Shown: piece after piece, positions 63,717-64,000 of the stretch
How the letters are laid out: each line of letters opens with the position of its first letter
Position numbering within the stretch: position 1 is the first letter of the stretch
Assembly: GCA_021776235.1 (NCBI GenBank)
Contig: JAJFGG010000061.1
Location: forward strand, 1 to 64,000
Direction: 5' to 3'
Length of the DNA stretch: 64,000 bases
From: Alphaproteobacteria bacterium
Lineage (GTDB): Bacteria; Pseudomonadota; Alphaproteobacteria; GCA-2731375
The notes under the pieces: generated by a model
Database searches by the model: none
What the model saw: only the letters and a program-made list of their open reading frames with translations
Told to the model about the DNA's origin: nothing
Position numbers and translations under genes: made by a program

Positions 63717-64000
63717 ATGTACGAAAACCTTGCCGTAGTGGCTGTATTCGCCTTTCTTTACAGTATCGTGGCGGCTGGCATGGAGCGGACGCCCATCAAC
63801 GGCGCCCTGGTTTTCGTGGCCGTTGGTCTACTCTTTGGGCCGTTATGGCTGGGCGTTCTGGATCTTTCCATCGATGAAACCGAGTTCCGCATGTTCGCCG
63901 ACCTCACCTTGGCATTGATCCTATTTATCGACGCCGCCAATGCCGACCTGCGCGTGCTGAAAAGCCAGTCGCACATACCGATCCGGATGCTCTTCATCGG
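63717..64000 (+). CDS. Cation:proton antiporter (5' part, cut by window edge)
   Basis: The first 94 residues of a membrane protein with helices at about 5-22, 28-50 and 62-77 (AVVAVFAFLYSIVAAGMERT, then GALVFVAVGLLFGPLWLG, and DLTLALILFIDAANADLR). This start matches CPA-type Na+ or K+/H+ antiporters, where LxLILFxDA marks the third or fourth helix. AGGGA precedes the ATG at 63717. The C-terminal part lies outside the window. Confidence 0.85.
   Translation, partial: MYENLAVVAVFAFLYSIVAAGMERTPINGALVFVAVGLLFGPLWLGVLDLSIDETEFRMFADLTLALILFIDAANADLRVLKSQSHIPIRMLFI

Overview
The window is about 60% GC, gene-dense and reads as an alphaproteobacterial chromosome, probably Rhodospirillales-like and marine. 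Supporting signs are the five-gene F1 ATP synthase operon atpHAGDC with no F0 genes beside it, an OmpH/Skp-type chaperone, an alphaproteobacterial chemotaxis receptor, and many catabolic oxidoreductases, CoA-transferases and amidohydrolases. No rRNA, tRNA, CRISPR array, prophage or intact insertion sequence was recognised.

Layout. 1-9.4 kb: the 5' edge of an unknown leftward gene behind a hairpin, then an aldo/keto reductase, a GhrA-like dehydrogenase, an ACMSD-type amidohydrolase, a broken GFA-family remnant, a Cys-nucleophile hydrolase, a YghU-type GST, a sulfatase, another GST and a cupin. 9.5-18 kb: a two-domain flavin monooxygenase/Old Yellow Enzyme fusion (salicylyl-CoA or 2-aminobenzoyl-CoA type) behind a perfect 23-bp palindrome, then OmpH, an MFS carrier, a ThDP enzyme, a cupin, an enol-lactonase-like hydrolase and a serine-glyoxylate-type aminotransferase. 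18-23 kb: atpHAGDC. 23-28 kb: a CaiB-type CoA-transferase, a 2-hydroxyacid dehydrogenase, a luciferase-like oxidoreductase and an adenosine deaminase. 28-32.4 kb: a cobalt-type nitrile hydratase operon with a split beta subunit and a fused accessory/beta gene. An AT-rich island follows, bounded on both sides by homologous nitrile hydratase/alcohol dehydrogenase 3' ends. 32.4-42.4 kb: hydantoinase B and A, a TauD dioxygenase, a YrdC protein, a chemotaxis receptor with a small secreted partner, and a two-subunit CoA-transferase. 42.5-47 kb: a TRAP-transporter remnant, a cupin and a Sel1-exbB-exbD-exbD-tonB cluster. 47-53 kb: a run of small-molecule catabolic genes. 53-58 kb: GNAT, two MFS carriers, a chimeric acyl-CoA synthetase/methyltransferase ORF and a 59-residue membrane protein. 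58-63.2 kb: a luciferase-like oxidoreductase, a cupin and an SDR, then a thioredoxin-fold protein translationally coupled to a selenoprotein gene of the UGSC family, and an extended SDR. The window ends inside a cation:proton antiporter.

The strongest hidden item is the selenoprotein. An in-frame TGA at 61954-61956 is followed by Gly-Ser-Cys codons and a plausible bacterial SECIS hairpin. Ordinary gene calling splits it into two unrelated short ORFs. The other structurally interesting stretch is the nitrile hydratase locus, with its three-piece architecture, its duplicated 3' end and the foreign-looking insert. Several ORFs (GFA, DctM, the AMP-binding/ICMT chimera, the nitrile hydratase tail) are deletion remnants, so this region has been rearranged repeatedly.
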